Positions 51,090 through 61,999 of a DNA stretch of 64,000 nucleotides are shown piece after piece (position 1 is the first letter of the stretch; every line of letters begins with the position of its first letter). The DNA lies in the NCBI RefSeq assembly GCF_014699135.1, contig NZ_JACOFT010000001.1, positions 186,001-250,000 of the forward strand, read 5' to 3'. The notes under the pieces are model-generated. The model searched no databases, was not told where the DNA came from, and saw only the letters and a program-made list of their open reading frames with translations. This DNA is from Cognatundibacterium aquatile. GTDB taxonomy: Bacteria; Pseudomonadota; Gammaproteobacteria; Burkholderiales; Burkholderiaceae_D. A program made the position numbers and the translations under genes.

Positions 51090-51884
51090 TCAGGCTTGGG
51101 GCGTTGATGTTGCCGCTGCCGCCAATGCGCGCAAACGCTGATGGAAATCGTCTTCCCAGTCCACCTTCAATTGCTGTTTGGCGCGCAGATAATGTTCGCT
51201 GAACACATCCAGATACGCTTCCAGCGTTTGCGCGGCGAACACATCGCCCGCCAGTTGCAGACATAAACCGGCGACTTCCGATGTGCACAAATGTTCATCA
51301 CGACGCGAACGGCGCAAACGGTAGCGCGACAATTGTTCCGGCAACAGACTCAGCACAGGAAATTGTTCCAGATACGGGCTTTTTTTGAATATTTTGCGGG
51401 CTTCCGGCCAGGTCGCATCGAGCAAAATGAACAGCGGCCGTTTCTTTGTGATTGCGGCTGCGGGTTCGCTGGAATCCGCAACGTTCTGTTCCGGTAGTAA
51501 TTGCGTAATCACCCGCTCTGGCGCCACAAATTCACCCGGAAACACCACATATGGCTGCCATTGCGGGTCCGCCAGCACCGCCAGCAAGGCGGGATCCACT
51601 TCCGTGCGCGCCCAGCCAAATGCCATCGTATCCGGCACCACATCAGCGATCAGCCAACCTGTGTTACTGGGCTTGAGCGCTTCATGTTCTGCCATGATCA
51701 GGCACACCCCGGCACGCGTCGGCACCACAGGACGCAGCGCGCAGATGCAATGGCTGAGTATCAGGCGGCAGCCACCGCAACGCTCGCCATGCGGCCCGCC
51801 GCGCGCCAGAAACGGTCGCGTGCTGCGTGCCAGACGGGCAGTACGTAAGCGGGAAACAGCATGCGGTGGGTGAGTGGTATTCAT
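51090..51884 (-). CDS. tapT: DTW-domain tRNA-uridine aminocarboxypropyltransferase
   Basis: 264 residues. The N-terminal zinc-like CGGCRLILSHCICALRP, the family box LLDATWPEARKIFKK (the DTW motif, here D-A-T-W) and RLRRSRRDEHLCTSEV identify the YfiP/TapT type. These enzymes transfer an aminocarboxypropyl group from SAM to U47 of tRNA (acp3U). No other translation gene is adjacent except DUF3297. The symbol is by family. Confidence 0.85.
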   Translation of the reverse strand: MNTTHPPHAVSRLRTARLARSTRPFLARGGPHGERCGGCRLILSHCICALRPVVPTRAGVCLIMAEHEALKPSNTGWLIADVVPDTMAFGWARTEVDPALLAVLADPQWQPYVVFPGEFVAPERVITQLLPEQNVADSSEPAAAITKKRPLFILLDATWPEARKIFKKSPYLEQFPVLSLLPEQLSRYRLRRSRRDEHLCTSEVAGLCLQLAGDVFAAQTLEAYLDVFSEHYLRAKQQLKVDWEDDFHQRLRALAAAATSTPQA

Positions 51885-52211
51885 CAGGGAAACTCAGGTG
51901 CGACAGACGATTGCCGCGCGATTTATCATTCAGACAGGGCGCGTATCTTGGCATGAGCGACGCGACATTGCAAACCCCGCATTAAATGGACTTCTGCCGG
52001 GTGATGCTGCCAACAGCCAATATCTATGCGGGGATACAGGGGTATGCCTTGGAAACCCGCATGAACATTAGGGGGTGTTTACAGCAAATTGGCTGAAAAT
52101 GCGTTTTGCCAATAAAAAACGCCACGTAAGCCATATCGTTACGTGACGTTCTTTATTTTTCAAAACAGCTGTTGCGTTGATCAGGTGCAGATCAGCCACA
52201 GACGCCGGTGC

Positions 52212-52907
52212 TTACATGCCTAACGAACGTAACAGTTCATCGCTTTCGTCATCCACCACCGGTGCGGCTGCGGCTGGCGCTGCTTTGCTCTGGTCGGCTT
52301 GTTCCATATCCAGCAAGGCATCCGGATCAATGATTTCGCTGGAATCAAAATCATGCAATTTAATGAATTCCGTGCGATCAATCGCGAGTTCGAGATAGAA
52401 AATATTATTGTTTTCAGTGAAAAACGACACGCGACGGATTTCAGGGCGATCCAGCGGCGTATCCACACTCAGCATCACCTGCTTATTCAGCACCAGCATT
52501 TTTGGTTGATTCTGGGTGATGTTGGTTTGCAGTTCCCGGCGTATTTTGCCGGTAAAGTCCCCAACGATCTGATTCATCAGTTCGCCGAGGATATTTGACA
52601 CTTCGTCCGAGCTGAACGACGAGGCGAGTTCCGATTTCGGCATGCCCATGCTGAGCATGTATTTTTCGTAAATTTCCAACGCGGCGTTGCCTGCAAAATT
52701 CAACACTACCAAACCGGAAAATCCACCGTCAAATAAGACGAAACAACCGATATCCGGCTTCAGACCGATTTTGGTAATTCTTTGCACCATCGCAGAGTAA
52801 TGAATCTTGCTTTGCGTCGCTACGTTCAGTACTCGCGTGACCGAATTGCATAAACTGGTCAACAGATCTTCTGTTCCGTAGACAACTCTTTTTTCTTCGT
52901 TACTCAT
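52212..52907 (-). CDS. DUF3334 protein with CheX-like phosphatase motif
   Basis: 231 residues from ATG 52907, which has AGGAG 6 bp upstream. I recall the family as DUF3334. The stretch NILGELMNQIVGDFTGKIRR followed by ELQTNITQNQP gives E-x2-N and a Pro 23 residues after that Asn, close to the CheC/CheX/FliY phosphatase signature (D/S)x3Ex2N-x22-P. The first position is Asn here. An Ala/Pro linker and the acidic tail DDESDELLRSLGM end the chain. It may dephosphorylate a CheY-like protein or act in chemotaxis adaptation. No che genes are adjacent. Confidence 0.8.
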   Translation of the reverse strand: MSNEEKRVVYGTEDLLTSLCNSVTRVLNVATQSKIHYSAMVQRITKIGLKPDIGCFVLFDGGFSGLVVLNFAGNAALEIYEKYMLSMGMPKSELASSFSSDEVSNILGELMNQIVGDFTGKIRRELQTNITQNQPKMLVLNKQVMLSVDTPLDRPEIRRVSFFTENNNIFYLELAIDRTEFIKLHDFDSSEIIDPDALLDMEQADQSKAAPAAAAPVVDDESDELLRSLGM

Positions 52908-52942
52908 GACCAACTCCTGAATTAGGTTTCTTGAAATGATTG

Positions 52943-53158
52943 TTATCTATTGTTATTTTGTCCGCGCAGTGGCCGATGCGCTATGACCGACACGTTGGCT
53001 GACACGTTCGCAGACACATCGTTTCGCCCAGCGCCGGGAGTAATGTCGTGCCGTCGCGCTTCGCTGGTAAATACCACACGAAACAGGGCGATACGGCTAA
53101 GCAGGTTTGCCATCGGTTCTCGCAAGTATGTTTGCGGTGACAGGGCGAAGCCAGACAT
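52943..53158 (-). CDS. Small protein of unknown function upstream of DUF3334
   Basis: 71 residues. Included because GGAG lies 6 bp before the ATG at 53158 (GAGGAGAAAATC-ATG), a better site than for most genes here. The sequence has a short basic N-part (YLREPMANLLSRIALFRVVF) and a curious repeat NDVSANVSANVSV, and ends Gln/Asn-rich. Function unknown. It lies 30 bp before the DUF3334 start, so the two could form a transcript. A real protein is likely but not certain. Confidence 0.5.
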   Translation of the reverse strand: MSGFALSPQTYLREPMANLLSRIALFRVVFTSEARRHDITPGAGRNDVSANVSANVSVIAHRPLRGQNNNR

Positions 53159-53688
53159 GATTTTCTCCTCTGCGTGGCAGTGTTACCGGGAACTCAGCGC
53201 AGCGTCAATCGCCGCACGCAGAACACTTGTACCATGGAAATAGATAAGAATATTCAATGGTACACGCTGCGTCCAGATGTTTCACGTTTTCTGTGCGATT
53301 TGGGACAGGCAAACGCCTGTAAAGGCAGGCGGTTTTATCGGATTCCCAAGTTTCTGCACGTTTTCTTAGCTTCATGATACAAAATGAAGCAAAACATGCC
53401 TACAAATAACGCCACAACGGCGGCTCACTTACAAACCCGGTTGCTGATAAAAGTAGCATTTCGCGCTTCTTTCAGGCGCAATAGCTGCGTCTTTGTTATC
53501 ACCGGAAATAAAGGTGTGTTGCAAGTCAGCCGGATAGATTGTTGAAACGTTAAGTTTAAACAGTGGTGATGGCCTGCCACTCGCTCCGGCATGCAGGGAA
53601 CCAAGCAACAGCATGCCGGTCTATCAAATGACGAAGCGACCAACGACATGTCTGCTTTGCCAAATTAAATCAATCTGAGAGTGAGACT
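53159..53688. other. 530-bp intergenic region
   Basis: No well-supported gene. At 53305-53331 two overlapping hairpins exclude each other: ACAGGC-AAAC-GCCTGT (53305-53320) and CGCCTG (53314-53319) with CAGGCG (53326-53331), the latter followed by GTTTT. This is the layout of an attenuator-like switch. A possible 47-codon ORF at 53234 lacks a ribosome site and is not called. Confidence 0.4.
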
Positions 53689-53886
53689 ATGAAAAAAATC
53701 CTGCATATCCTGAGCCTGGTCGCCATCGTTGCCAGCTTAAGCGCCTGTATTTCGGTCGTTGAAAGCACTGCTGAAGCTGGCAAACAAATCAGCGTGATGT
53801 CGCAACAAGCCGTTGCCACTTGTGGTCAGGGTAATGTCGATAAGGTGACTACGACCAGTTTTACCTGCAAACAGAACAGCCGTTAA
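53689..53886 (+). CDS. Small lipoprotein (entericidin-like size)
   Basis: 65 residues. MKKILHILSLVAIVASLSAC is a clean lipoprotein signal with Cys at residue 20. The mature part of about 45 residues is polar, with a second pair of Cys (VATCGQG and FTCKQ) that could form a disulfide. Function unknown. Terminated at 53910. Confidence 0.8.
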   Translation: MKKILHILSLVAIVASLSACISVVESTAEAGKQISVMSQQAVATCGQGNVDKVTTTSFTCKQNSR

Positions 53887-53906
53887 GCAATACGCTGACG
53901 CATAAA

Positions 53907-53940
53907 AAAACAGCCGGTGTTGATACCGGCTGTTTTTTTT
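53907..53940. terminator. Bidirectional terminator
   Basis: Stem ACAGCCGGT / ACCGGCTGT with loop of 6, T-run of eight on the plus strand and seven on the minus strand. Confidence 0.9.
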
Positions 53941-54108
53941 GAAGCGGAAAAAGAGGCGGCAAAAAATCGCACGAAAACCCGGGTCTGCGTTCAAGGTCTG
54001 AAATTCCATGCGGCTGCTGGCAGCATTTCAGGCTGCAGACCTGATCAATACACAGTCTTGCAGACGTTATTCGGCTGGTTGCCGTACTTTTTGTTTGTCA
54101 CTGCCGCT

Positions 54109-54729
54109 TTATTGAGCAAATTTCGCGTAATACGCCTGCACCGCAGGCAAGGCCGCGATGCGCTGATTATGCGCATTCAGCGCCGGTGCAACTTGCGCCA
54201 CCAGATCGGTCGGCACATGATCCAGACGACCGGCATTCAAATTACGGATATCCACAAACACCTTCAGATCGGCGATCGTCAGGCGACCATCAGCAAAGTA
54301 TTCGCCGCCTTGCGCCAGCAAACGCTGCTCCAGCCAGCGCAGATAAACCGGCATCGAACCGTTCACCAAAGCCAGGCGCGCTGCCTTTTGCTCTTCACCC
54401 GTCATACGATAAGTCGGGCCCATCCTGATACCCGCCTCTTCCACGACAAAGCTCACCTCGTCGCAGTACAAAGCCTGCAACGCATCTTGCGGATACAGAC
54501 CCGCCAGCTTGCCCGCATAACGCAGGATCGCATCACACTGCGTCAGTTGCACACCATCCACCTCTAGCACTGGCACCTGCCCGAACGGCGTCGCTTTGCG
54601 CACGTCGGCAAATTCGGGATAGCTGAAACGATGATCTTCAAACGCCACCCCGCCTAGCGCCAACGCCAGCCGTACTGGCTCACCACGGCCACCATGAAAA
54701 TCGAAATAGGTCAGTTTAAGTTGCGGCAT
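54109..54729 (-). CDS. Glutathione S-transferase family protein
   Basis: 206 residues. The N-terminal thioredoxin-like domain has LTYFDFHGGRGEPVRLALALGG (catalytic Tyr region) and GQVPVLEVDGVQLTQCDAILRYAG, with the Pro and the glutathione-binding QxxAI pattern. The C-terminal helical domain contains LTIADLKVFVDI. The pattern resembles sigma-class GST. It conjugates glutathione to electrophiles or may be a peroxidase. GGAG precedes the ATG. Confidence 0.93.
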   Translation of the reverse strand: MPQLKLTYFDFHGGRGEPVRLALALGGVAFEDHRFSYPEFADVRKATPFGQVPVLEVDGVQLTQCDAILRYAGKLAGLYPQDALQALYCDEVSFVVEEAGIRMGPTYRMTGEEQKAARLALVNGSMPVYLRWLEQRLLAQGGEYFADGRLTIADLKVFVDIRNLNAGRLDHVPTDLVAQVAPALNAHNQRIAALPAVQAYYAKFAQ

Positions 54730-55016
54730 GCTGTCTCCTGAAAGCGAATAAAAGCGGAACTAAAAAATTGGCTGCTTTGGGTGCGTGACGAACCCAAAAC
54801 CCGCGCCATCATAGCAGGGTCAGCAAGGGGTGGCAGAATGCCGGATTTTATGTGTGTGCATCTGACTCGCTTGAAACAGCATGTCGATATTGATGCTGCC
54901 AGACAGACTAATTCAGTCAGAATGAAATGAGACTCATCGTCCGTAGACCATCTCATATTGAAGATCTAAACTCAAACAAACAACCAGATTAACTATCACA
55001 TTTGTTGGAGAATAGA

Positions 55017-55232
55017 ATGACCGGATATATCGAGGAAGTGATTGACGACATGGTTATATGGATAGAGCCTGATCCAGACCATTTTCGGGGTGGGTACGTC
55101 TGGTCAGTGAGCCTGAATCAGACCGAGCTCGATTGCGGACTAAGCTACTCACCAGAAAGTGCAAGAAGTGACGCGAAGAAAGCGGTTTCCGCCTTACTTC
55201 ACAGACGCTCCGCTGATTTCAAGACTCTTTGA
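55017..55232 (+). CDS. Small acidic protein of unknown function
   Basis: 71 residues from ATG 55017, which has GGAG 6 bp upstream. Sequence begins MTGYIEEVIDDMVIWIEPDPDHFRGGYVWSVSLN and later has GLSYSPESARSDAKKAV. Its 3' end overlaps the convergent vsr gene by 39 bp, which is unusual. AT content is intermediate. The gene may belong to the accessory island to its right. Confidence 0.6.
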   Translation: MTGYIEEVIDDMVIWIEPDPDHFRGGYVWSVSLNQTELDCGLSYSPESARSDAKKAVSALLHRRSADFKTL

Positions 55233-55658
55233 ATTGCTGTTAATGATCCAGTCTTCCACACAGTCGATCAGATAATCTGCTCTGAGGCGCGTTTTTCCTT
55301 TTAGTGCACATTCCCAGATAACCGCATAACGCCATTCAGATGCCAGCAGCTGAGTCTGGTGACGCTGATCCCGCGCGATATTGTCGGAGATCTTAGCCAG
55401 CCAGAATGCCGTTCTGGTTTGAGGTATTTTCGACAGATGGCAGCGGTGCCCGTGCCAGAAACAGCCGTTGATAAAAATAAGCGCTTTATACTTTTTCAAT
55501 ACGATGTCCGGGGTGCCAGGTAAGCCTTTGTCATGCAGACGATAACGAAATCCCCGGGCATACAATGCCTGCCGGATCAGTAACTCTGGTTGAGTATTTT
55601 TTGCTTTGATAGCACGCATATTTTTTGAGCGTGCTGCCTTGCTGTGAACATCTGCCAT
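55194..55658 (-). CDS. vsr: Very short patch repair endonuclease
   Basis: 154 residues from ATG 55658. MRAIKAKNTQPELLIRQAL, GLPGTPDIVLKKYK (Asp51, the catalytic residue in E. coli Vsr numbering) and FINGCFWHGHRCHLSK (His69, His71) mark the family. It nicks at T:G mismatches that arise by deamination of methylated cytosine in CCWGG-type sites. It is divergent from the Dcm-type methyltransferase and shares a short promoter region with it. Clearly part of the restriction-modification island. Confidence 0.95.
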   Translation of the reverse strand: MADVHSKAARSKNMRAIKAKNTQPELLIRQALYARGFRYRLHDKGLPGTPDIVLKKYKALIFINGCFWHGHRCHLSKIPQTRTAFWLAKISDNIARDQRHQTQLLASEWRYAVIWECALKGKTRLRADYLIDCVEDWIINSNSKSLEISGASVK

Positions 55659-55726
55659 CGCACCACTTTTTGTTTGCACACACAGACCAATGATATTGGT
55701 TTTGAGATAGAACTATAAAGCTCATT

Positions 55727-55754
55727 TATAATTTACTGTGTTTACACACAGTAA
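55727..55754. promoter_or_regulatory. Putative operator and -10 of the dcm gene
   Basis: TATAAT at 55727-55732 adjoins an inverted repeat TTACTGTGT (55733-55741), 4-bp centre, ACACAGTAA (55746-55754). A TTGAGA at 55702-55707 gives a 19-bp spacer. The repeat has no T-run, so it is not a terminator. Similar sites between M and R genes are bound by the HTH N-terminus of related methyltransferases such as M.EcoRII/M.SsoII. Confidence 0.55.
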
Positions 55755-55807
55755 AAACTTGACTGGGTTAAAAATTGGACGTATTGTCCTGTAAAATTCC
55801 CAGCGAG

Positions 55808-57055
55808 ATGTTTATGCCAGACCCAATTCAAACCCATGATTCCGACGCAGTGCTTCAATATTTAGCGGCTGCCCGCCAATTTAAAACTCAAGAAGAAATA
55901 GCAACAATACTGGGCGTCAACGCTCGCCAGGTAAGACGCTGGGAGGCACGTGAAAATGAACCTCCGCCTTACTTATCCTATGCTCTTCAGCAAATTTTAC
56001 CGCTGGGTGATAGCGATCCTGATGCTGCGAAGAATGCTGCATTCACTTTCATCGATTTGTTCGCCGGAATCGGTGGTATTCGTCAGGCCTTTGATAGCGT
56101 TGGTGGTCATTGTGTATTCACTAGTGAATGGGATACTTACGCGCAAAAAACTTATGCGCACAATTATCCTAATAACCACCAGATCAACGGTGATATTACC
56201 CAAATCGCTGCCGAAAATATTCCAGATCACGATGTATTACTCGGAGGCTTTCCTTGCCAGCCTTTTTCTATTGCGGGAGTATCCAAGAAAAATGCCCTGG
56301 GTCGTGCACATGGTTTCAACGATGAAACGCAAGGCACATTATTCTTCGACATCTGCCGCATCATCGATGAAAAAAAACCTCGGGCATTTTTACTGGAAAA
56401 CGTGAAGAATCTGACATCGCATGACAAGGGCCGAACCTTTGACGTCATCAAACGTAGCCTCGAAGAGCTGGGATACACCATGAGTTATCGCGTGATCGAT
56501 GGCGCACACTTCGTACCACAGCATCGCGAACGTATTCTGATCGTTGGTTTCCGCAATGACCTGAACATACAATTCGATTTACACGGATTAGATTTACCGC
56601 CCAAAGGTGAGCGAAAACTCGGCGATATTTTGCACAAGACCGATGGCACGGAACCTTTTCTCCCTTGGGATGATTCGGCCTACTTCGATCACAAAAACAA
56701 AAAACCTTTAGACAAATATACGCTCACCGACAATCTGTGGACTTACTTGCAAAACTACGCAGCGAAGCATAAGGAAAAAGGTAATGGATTTGGCTTTGGC
56801 CTCGTCACCAAAGATAGCGTCACGCGAACCCTGTCTGCTCGTTATTACAAAGATGGTTCTGAGATTTTAGTTAGCCAAGGAAAAAACAAAAATCCAAGAA
56901 GGTTAACGCCCAGAGAATGTGCTCGCTTAATGGGCTTTCCTGACACCTTCAAAATTCCGGTATCAGATACCCGTGCGTATAAGCAGTTTGGAAATTCAGT
57001 CGTTGTGGATGTGATGAGCTACATCGCAAACGCAATGTCTACTCATCTTACTTAG
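55808..57055 (+). CDS. dcm: Dcm-type DNA (cytosine-5-)-methyltransferase
   Basis: 415 residues from ATG 55808 (55775 TTG and 55814 ATG also possible). An N-terminal helix-turn-helix, [21 protein letters not shown], precedes the catalytic domain. Motif [16 protein letters not shown], motif [11 protein letters not shown] (nucleophile Cys near residue 150), motif VI LENVKNL, motif [15 protein letters not shown], motif [20 protein letters not shown] and KQFGNSV follow. Similarity to Dcm/EcoRII enzymes, together with vsr and an MvaI-like nuclease, suggests modification of CCWGG or a related site. AT-richer than core genes. Confidence 0.93.
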   Translation: MFMPDPIQTHDSDAVLQYLAAARQFKTQEEIATILGVNARQVRRWEARENEPPPYLSYALQQILPLGDSDPDAAKNAAFTFIDLFAGIGGIRQAFDSVGGHCVFTSEWDTYAQKTYAHNYPNNHQINGDITQIAAENIPDHDVLLGGFPCQPFSIAGVSKKNALGRAHGFNDETQGTLFFDICRIIDEKKPRAFLLENVKNLTSHDKGRTFDVIKRSLEELGYTMSYRVIDGAHFVPQHRERILIVGFRNDLNIQFDLHGLDLPPKGERKLGDILHKTDGTEPFLPWDDSAYFDHKNKKPLDKYTLTDNLWTYLQNYAAKHKEKGNGFGFGLVTKDSVTRTLSARYYKDGSEILVSQGKNKNPRRLTPRECARLMGFPDTFKIPVSDTRAYKQFGNSVVVDVMSYIANAMSTHLT

Positions 57056-57129
57056 AGTAAATTCATAATCGTTGTTCATTTGCTTATTCGCCATTAGACT
57101 TTAGTACCTTTGTAAAGCCAATTTTTCCA

Positions 57130-58350
57130 ATGAATCAAAATATCTTGACGCTTGAAGACTATGTTCGAGCAATGGTGCAGGCAGCGGGCAGACGTCTTAA
57201 ATCTGGCGAAATATTGGCGAAAATTCTTACCAAGAATGATGATTCTGGTCGCCATGGTGTTCTCATACCAACGGAACATTATGATTTTTTCCCTGAGTTA
57301 GAGATTGTCGATATCAATGAAAACGCAACGACGTTTTTCAATGCGTTTGACAGCATCACCTGTAAGCCTGTTGAACTAGCTTGGAAGTATTACCAACGTT
57401 ACCCAGAGCGACGCATCACCCGACTCAACGGCATTCTTAACGACAAGAATCATGGTTTTATTTTGGCTGTCTTTGTTAAAGCTATGCATGAGGATGGCTC
57501 TGAATCGTATTACATTGATGGGGCATTATCAGATGAGGGAAATAAATTTGCGCAAATTTATCCCTTACTGTTCTCTGAAAAGTTAGATCCAGAACCAGGA
57601 CTTGTTGCGCTTCGCGACATCAGTTCAACCGAACTACAGTTTGACGAGCCTCTTACGGACCTTCTTCAAAAGTTCGATCAAATCGCAGAGATGGGATGGG
57701 TTAAAAACTTGCGTAGCGGTGACACGGGTATTGGTTACACCTTCGAGTCATTGGTAGGGATTGAAGAGAATAATGATAAGAAAGCCGATTATCGCGGTAT
57801 CGAAATCAAATGCAAAAAATTGAAATCAGAAGGCACGCGTTCAACGGGAAAGATTAACTTATTCCAAGAAGCTCCAGTATGGGCGGAAAAGCTCAGTAAT
57901 TATGCGCGACTTGAAAAAATAGGAAGGCTCAACGGCGATGGTAGATTGGCTTGTTACTCGCAGCTAACGACAAAGGAGAATAACCTCGGTCTTCTTCTTA
58001 AGGCAAACGATGTTAATGCCATAGTCGAATTACTAAAACAATTCGAACAAATCGGATATTGGCCGTATCAAACGTTGGAAGATCGCTTACTAGAAAAACA
58101 CAGTCGGACAGCATTTATCAAGGCGGAAATTTCAAAAAGTGGTACACAGTTCAAATACAAAGAGTTCGTCTATTGTGAACAGCCTTCAATACAAAAATTC
58201 ATCCAACTTGTTTTGAGTAATGAAATTGTTTTTGAGTTTACGATGTCCGAGAAAGAAAATCGGAAAGTGCGCAACCACGGATATCCTTGGAGACTGAATC
58301 ATGAAGATCTGTTAGATCGTCTCTTTTCTACAAAACTGCAGCTTCGTTGA
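57130..58350 (+). CDS. MvaI/BcnI-family type II restriction endonuclease
   Basis: 406 residues, twice the length of MvaI itself. The C-terminal half carries the family core: GWVKNLRSGDTGIGYTFESL, then the active-site stretch KKADYRGIEIKCKK with Asp...Glu-x-Lys, and HGYPWRLNHEDLLDRL near the end. MvaI cuts CC^WGG and BcnI cuts CC^SGG as monomers. The N-terminal about 190 residues are extra and unrecognised, possibly a regulatory or DNA-binding domain. It follows the methyltransferase by 74 bp on the same strand. Specificity is inferred from its partner. Confidence 0.85.
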   Translation: MNQNILTLEDYVRAMVQAAGRRLKSGEILAKILTKNDDSGRHGVLIPTEHYDFFPELEIVDINENATTFFNAFDSITCKPVELAWKYYQRYPERRITRLNGILNDKNHGFILAVFVKAMHEDGSESYYIDGALSDEGNKFAQIYPLLFSEKLDPEPGLVALRDISSTELQFDEPLTDLLQKFDQIAEMGWVKNLRSGDTGIGYTFESLVGIEENNDKKADYRGIEIKCKKLKSEGTRSTGKINLFQEAPVWAEKLSNYARLEKIGRLNGDGRLACYSQLTTKENNLGLLLKANDVNAIVELLKQFEQIGYWPYQTLEDRLLEKHSRTAFIKAEISKSGTQFKYKEFVYCEQPSIQKFIQLVLSNEIVFEFTMSEKENRKVRNHGYPWRLNHEDLLDRLFSTKLQLR

Positions 58351-58368
58351 GTCAGTGCGTGCACTTTT

Positions 58369-58701
58369 TCACTTAAGTTTGACTCTATGACTTTGAACAA
58401 TTTCACGAAACGCTGGACTCAGCGTCGCCCAATCCACCACATCCACCTTGAAAGGCAAATTTGATTCGGAGAAATCGTGTTCGATTGTGGCGAGCAGGCT
58501 GAGTGTTAAGGGAGTATTGCCGATGATGGCGAGATCCAGATCGGAGTACGGTTTTTCTGTGTGGGTTGCCCTTGAACCAAAAGCCCAAACTTCGTTCTCT
58601 GGTACGTGTTTTTGTAATATGGCGGAGACGATCAGCCATTGGTCTGGCGTGATGGCGATGTTTGGCTGCGTGTTTGCTGGATTTGTCATCACATGTTTCA
58701 C
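58369..58701 (-). CDS. mntA: MNT-type nucleotidyltransferase antitoxin
   Basis: 110 residues. GS-x10-DxD is exact (GSRATHTEKPYSDLDL) and is followed by FKVDVVDW, giving the polymerase-beta-like active site. In the HEPN/MNT system it adds AMP groups to the HEPN toxin Tyr. It starts at a GTG that overlaps the HEPN stop in a GTGA junction, so the two are coupled. The gene symbol is by family. Confidence 0.88.
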   Translation of the reverse strand: MKHVMTNPANTQPNIAITPDQWLIVSAILQKHVPENEVWAFGSRATHTEKPYSDLDLAIIGNTPLTLSLLATIEHDFSESNLPFKVDVVDWATLSPAFREIVQSHRVKLK

Positions 58702-59117
58702 GTTGGCGGCGTACCGCGTTTTTTCAGTTCTGCCAGTAATGCTTGCCCCTCAAGCAGAAAATCCGGCACGATTTGCATGACTTCAATGGCTTTGGATTCG
58801 TCATAGGTGTGGCTGGTGATACTCCGTGCTTTACGGTAATCTTTCCAACGATCCCAGCCGTTGCGCAGTAAGCCTTGTTCGCTGCCGGTTCTGATTAAGT
58901 CTGCGAATGGCAGCTCATCAATTTCAACCGGATTAGCCGCAGCAAGTTCGAGATAACGCTTGAGCATTTTGTGCGAAAGCTCGTAGCAGAATTCAAAGCG
59001 TTGAATACAAGCGTCGCGATAAAGTGAATTGTGTGCATCAGCAGCGTAGGCTTGTAATGCTTCGCTCAGACGTTGCAAGGCATTTTCTAATGAACTTAGA
59101 TCGAGTTGAATAGCCAT
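58698..59117 (-). CDS. hepT: HEPN-domain toxin (HI0074/HepT-like)
   Basis: 139 residues, all helical. The motif RSITSHTY is an exact R-x4-H-x-Y, the ribonuclease signature of HepT-type HEPN toxins, whose Tyr is the target of AMP transfer by the MNT partner. FEFCYELSHKMLKRYLEL and LRNGWDRWKDYRKA are further family marks. It lies first in the leftward pair and is overlapped by the antitoxin gene. Placement between the restriction genes and gyrB suggests the pair belongs to the accessory island. Confidence 0.9.
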   Translation of the reverse strand: MAIQLDLSSLENALQRLSEALQAYAADAHNSLYRDACIQRFEFCYELSHKMLKRYLELAAANPVEIDELPFADLIRTGSEQGLLRNGWDRWKDYRKARSITSHTYDESKAIEVMQIVPDFLLEGQALLAELKKRGTPPT

Positions 59118-59265
59118 GATTTCTCCGCTGGTATTCTGATAAAGAAAAATCTTAATTCAGCGCGGCCTTGTCGCGCAATGTCTATGCGCCTTGCAGGGGC
59201 GAATGACTGGAAGTGCGCGTGGATGATATGTGTCTGGCCTTACTGTTTTATATTTTCTCATTCAA

Positions 59266-59298
59266 CAAAAAAGCCCAACCAAATGGCAGGGCTTTTTG
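59266..59298 (-). terminator. Terminator of gyrB
   Basis: On the minus strand AAAAAGCCC (59297-59289) pairs with GGGCTTTTT (59276-59268) across a 12-nt loop, followed by T-run. It lies just past the gyrB stop codon. Confidence 0.85.
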
Positions 59299-59313
59299 TT
59301 GTTCCATGTTATA

Positions 59314-61999
<2,686 letters not shown>

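Noticed and set aside
53234-53377. 47-codon ORF before the small lipoprotein
   Set aside because: No Shine-Dalgarno, no hydrophobic or known pattern, and overlaps the hairpin switch.
53917-54567. 216-codon plus-strand frame opposite the GST gene
   Set aside because: The GST on the minus strand is complete with motifs and ribosome site. The opposite frame begins inside a terminator stem.
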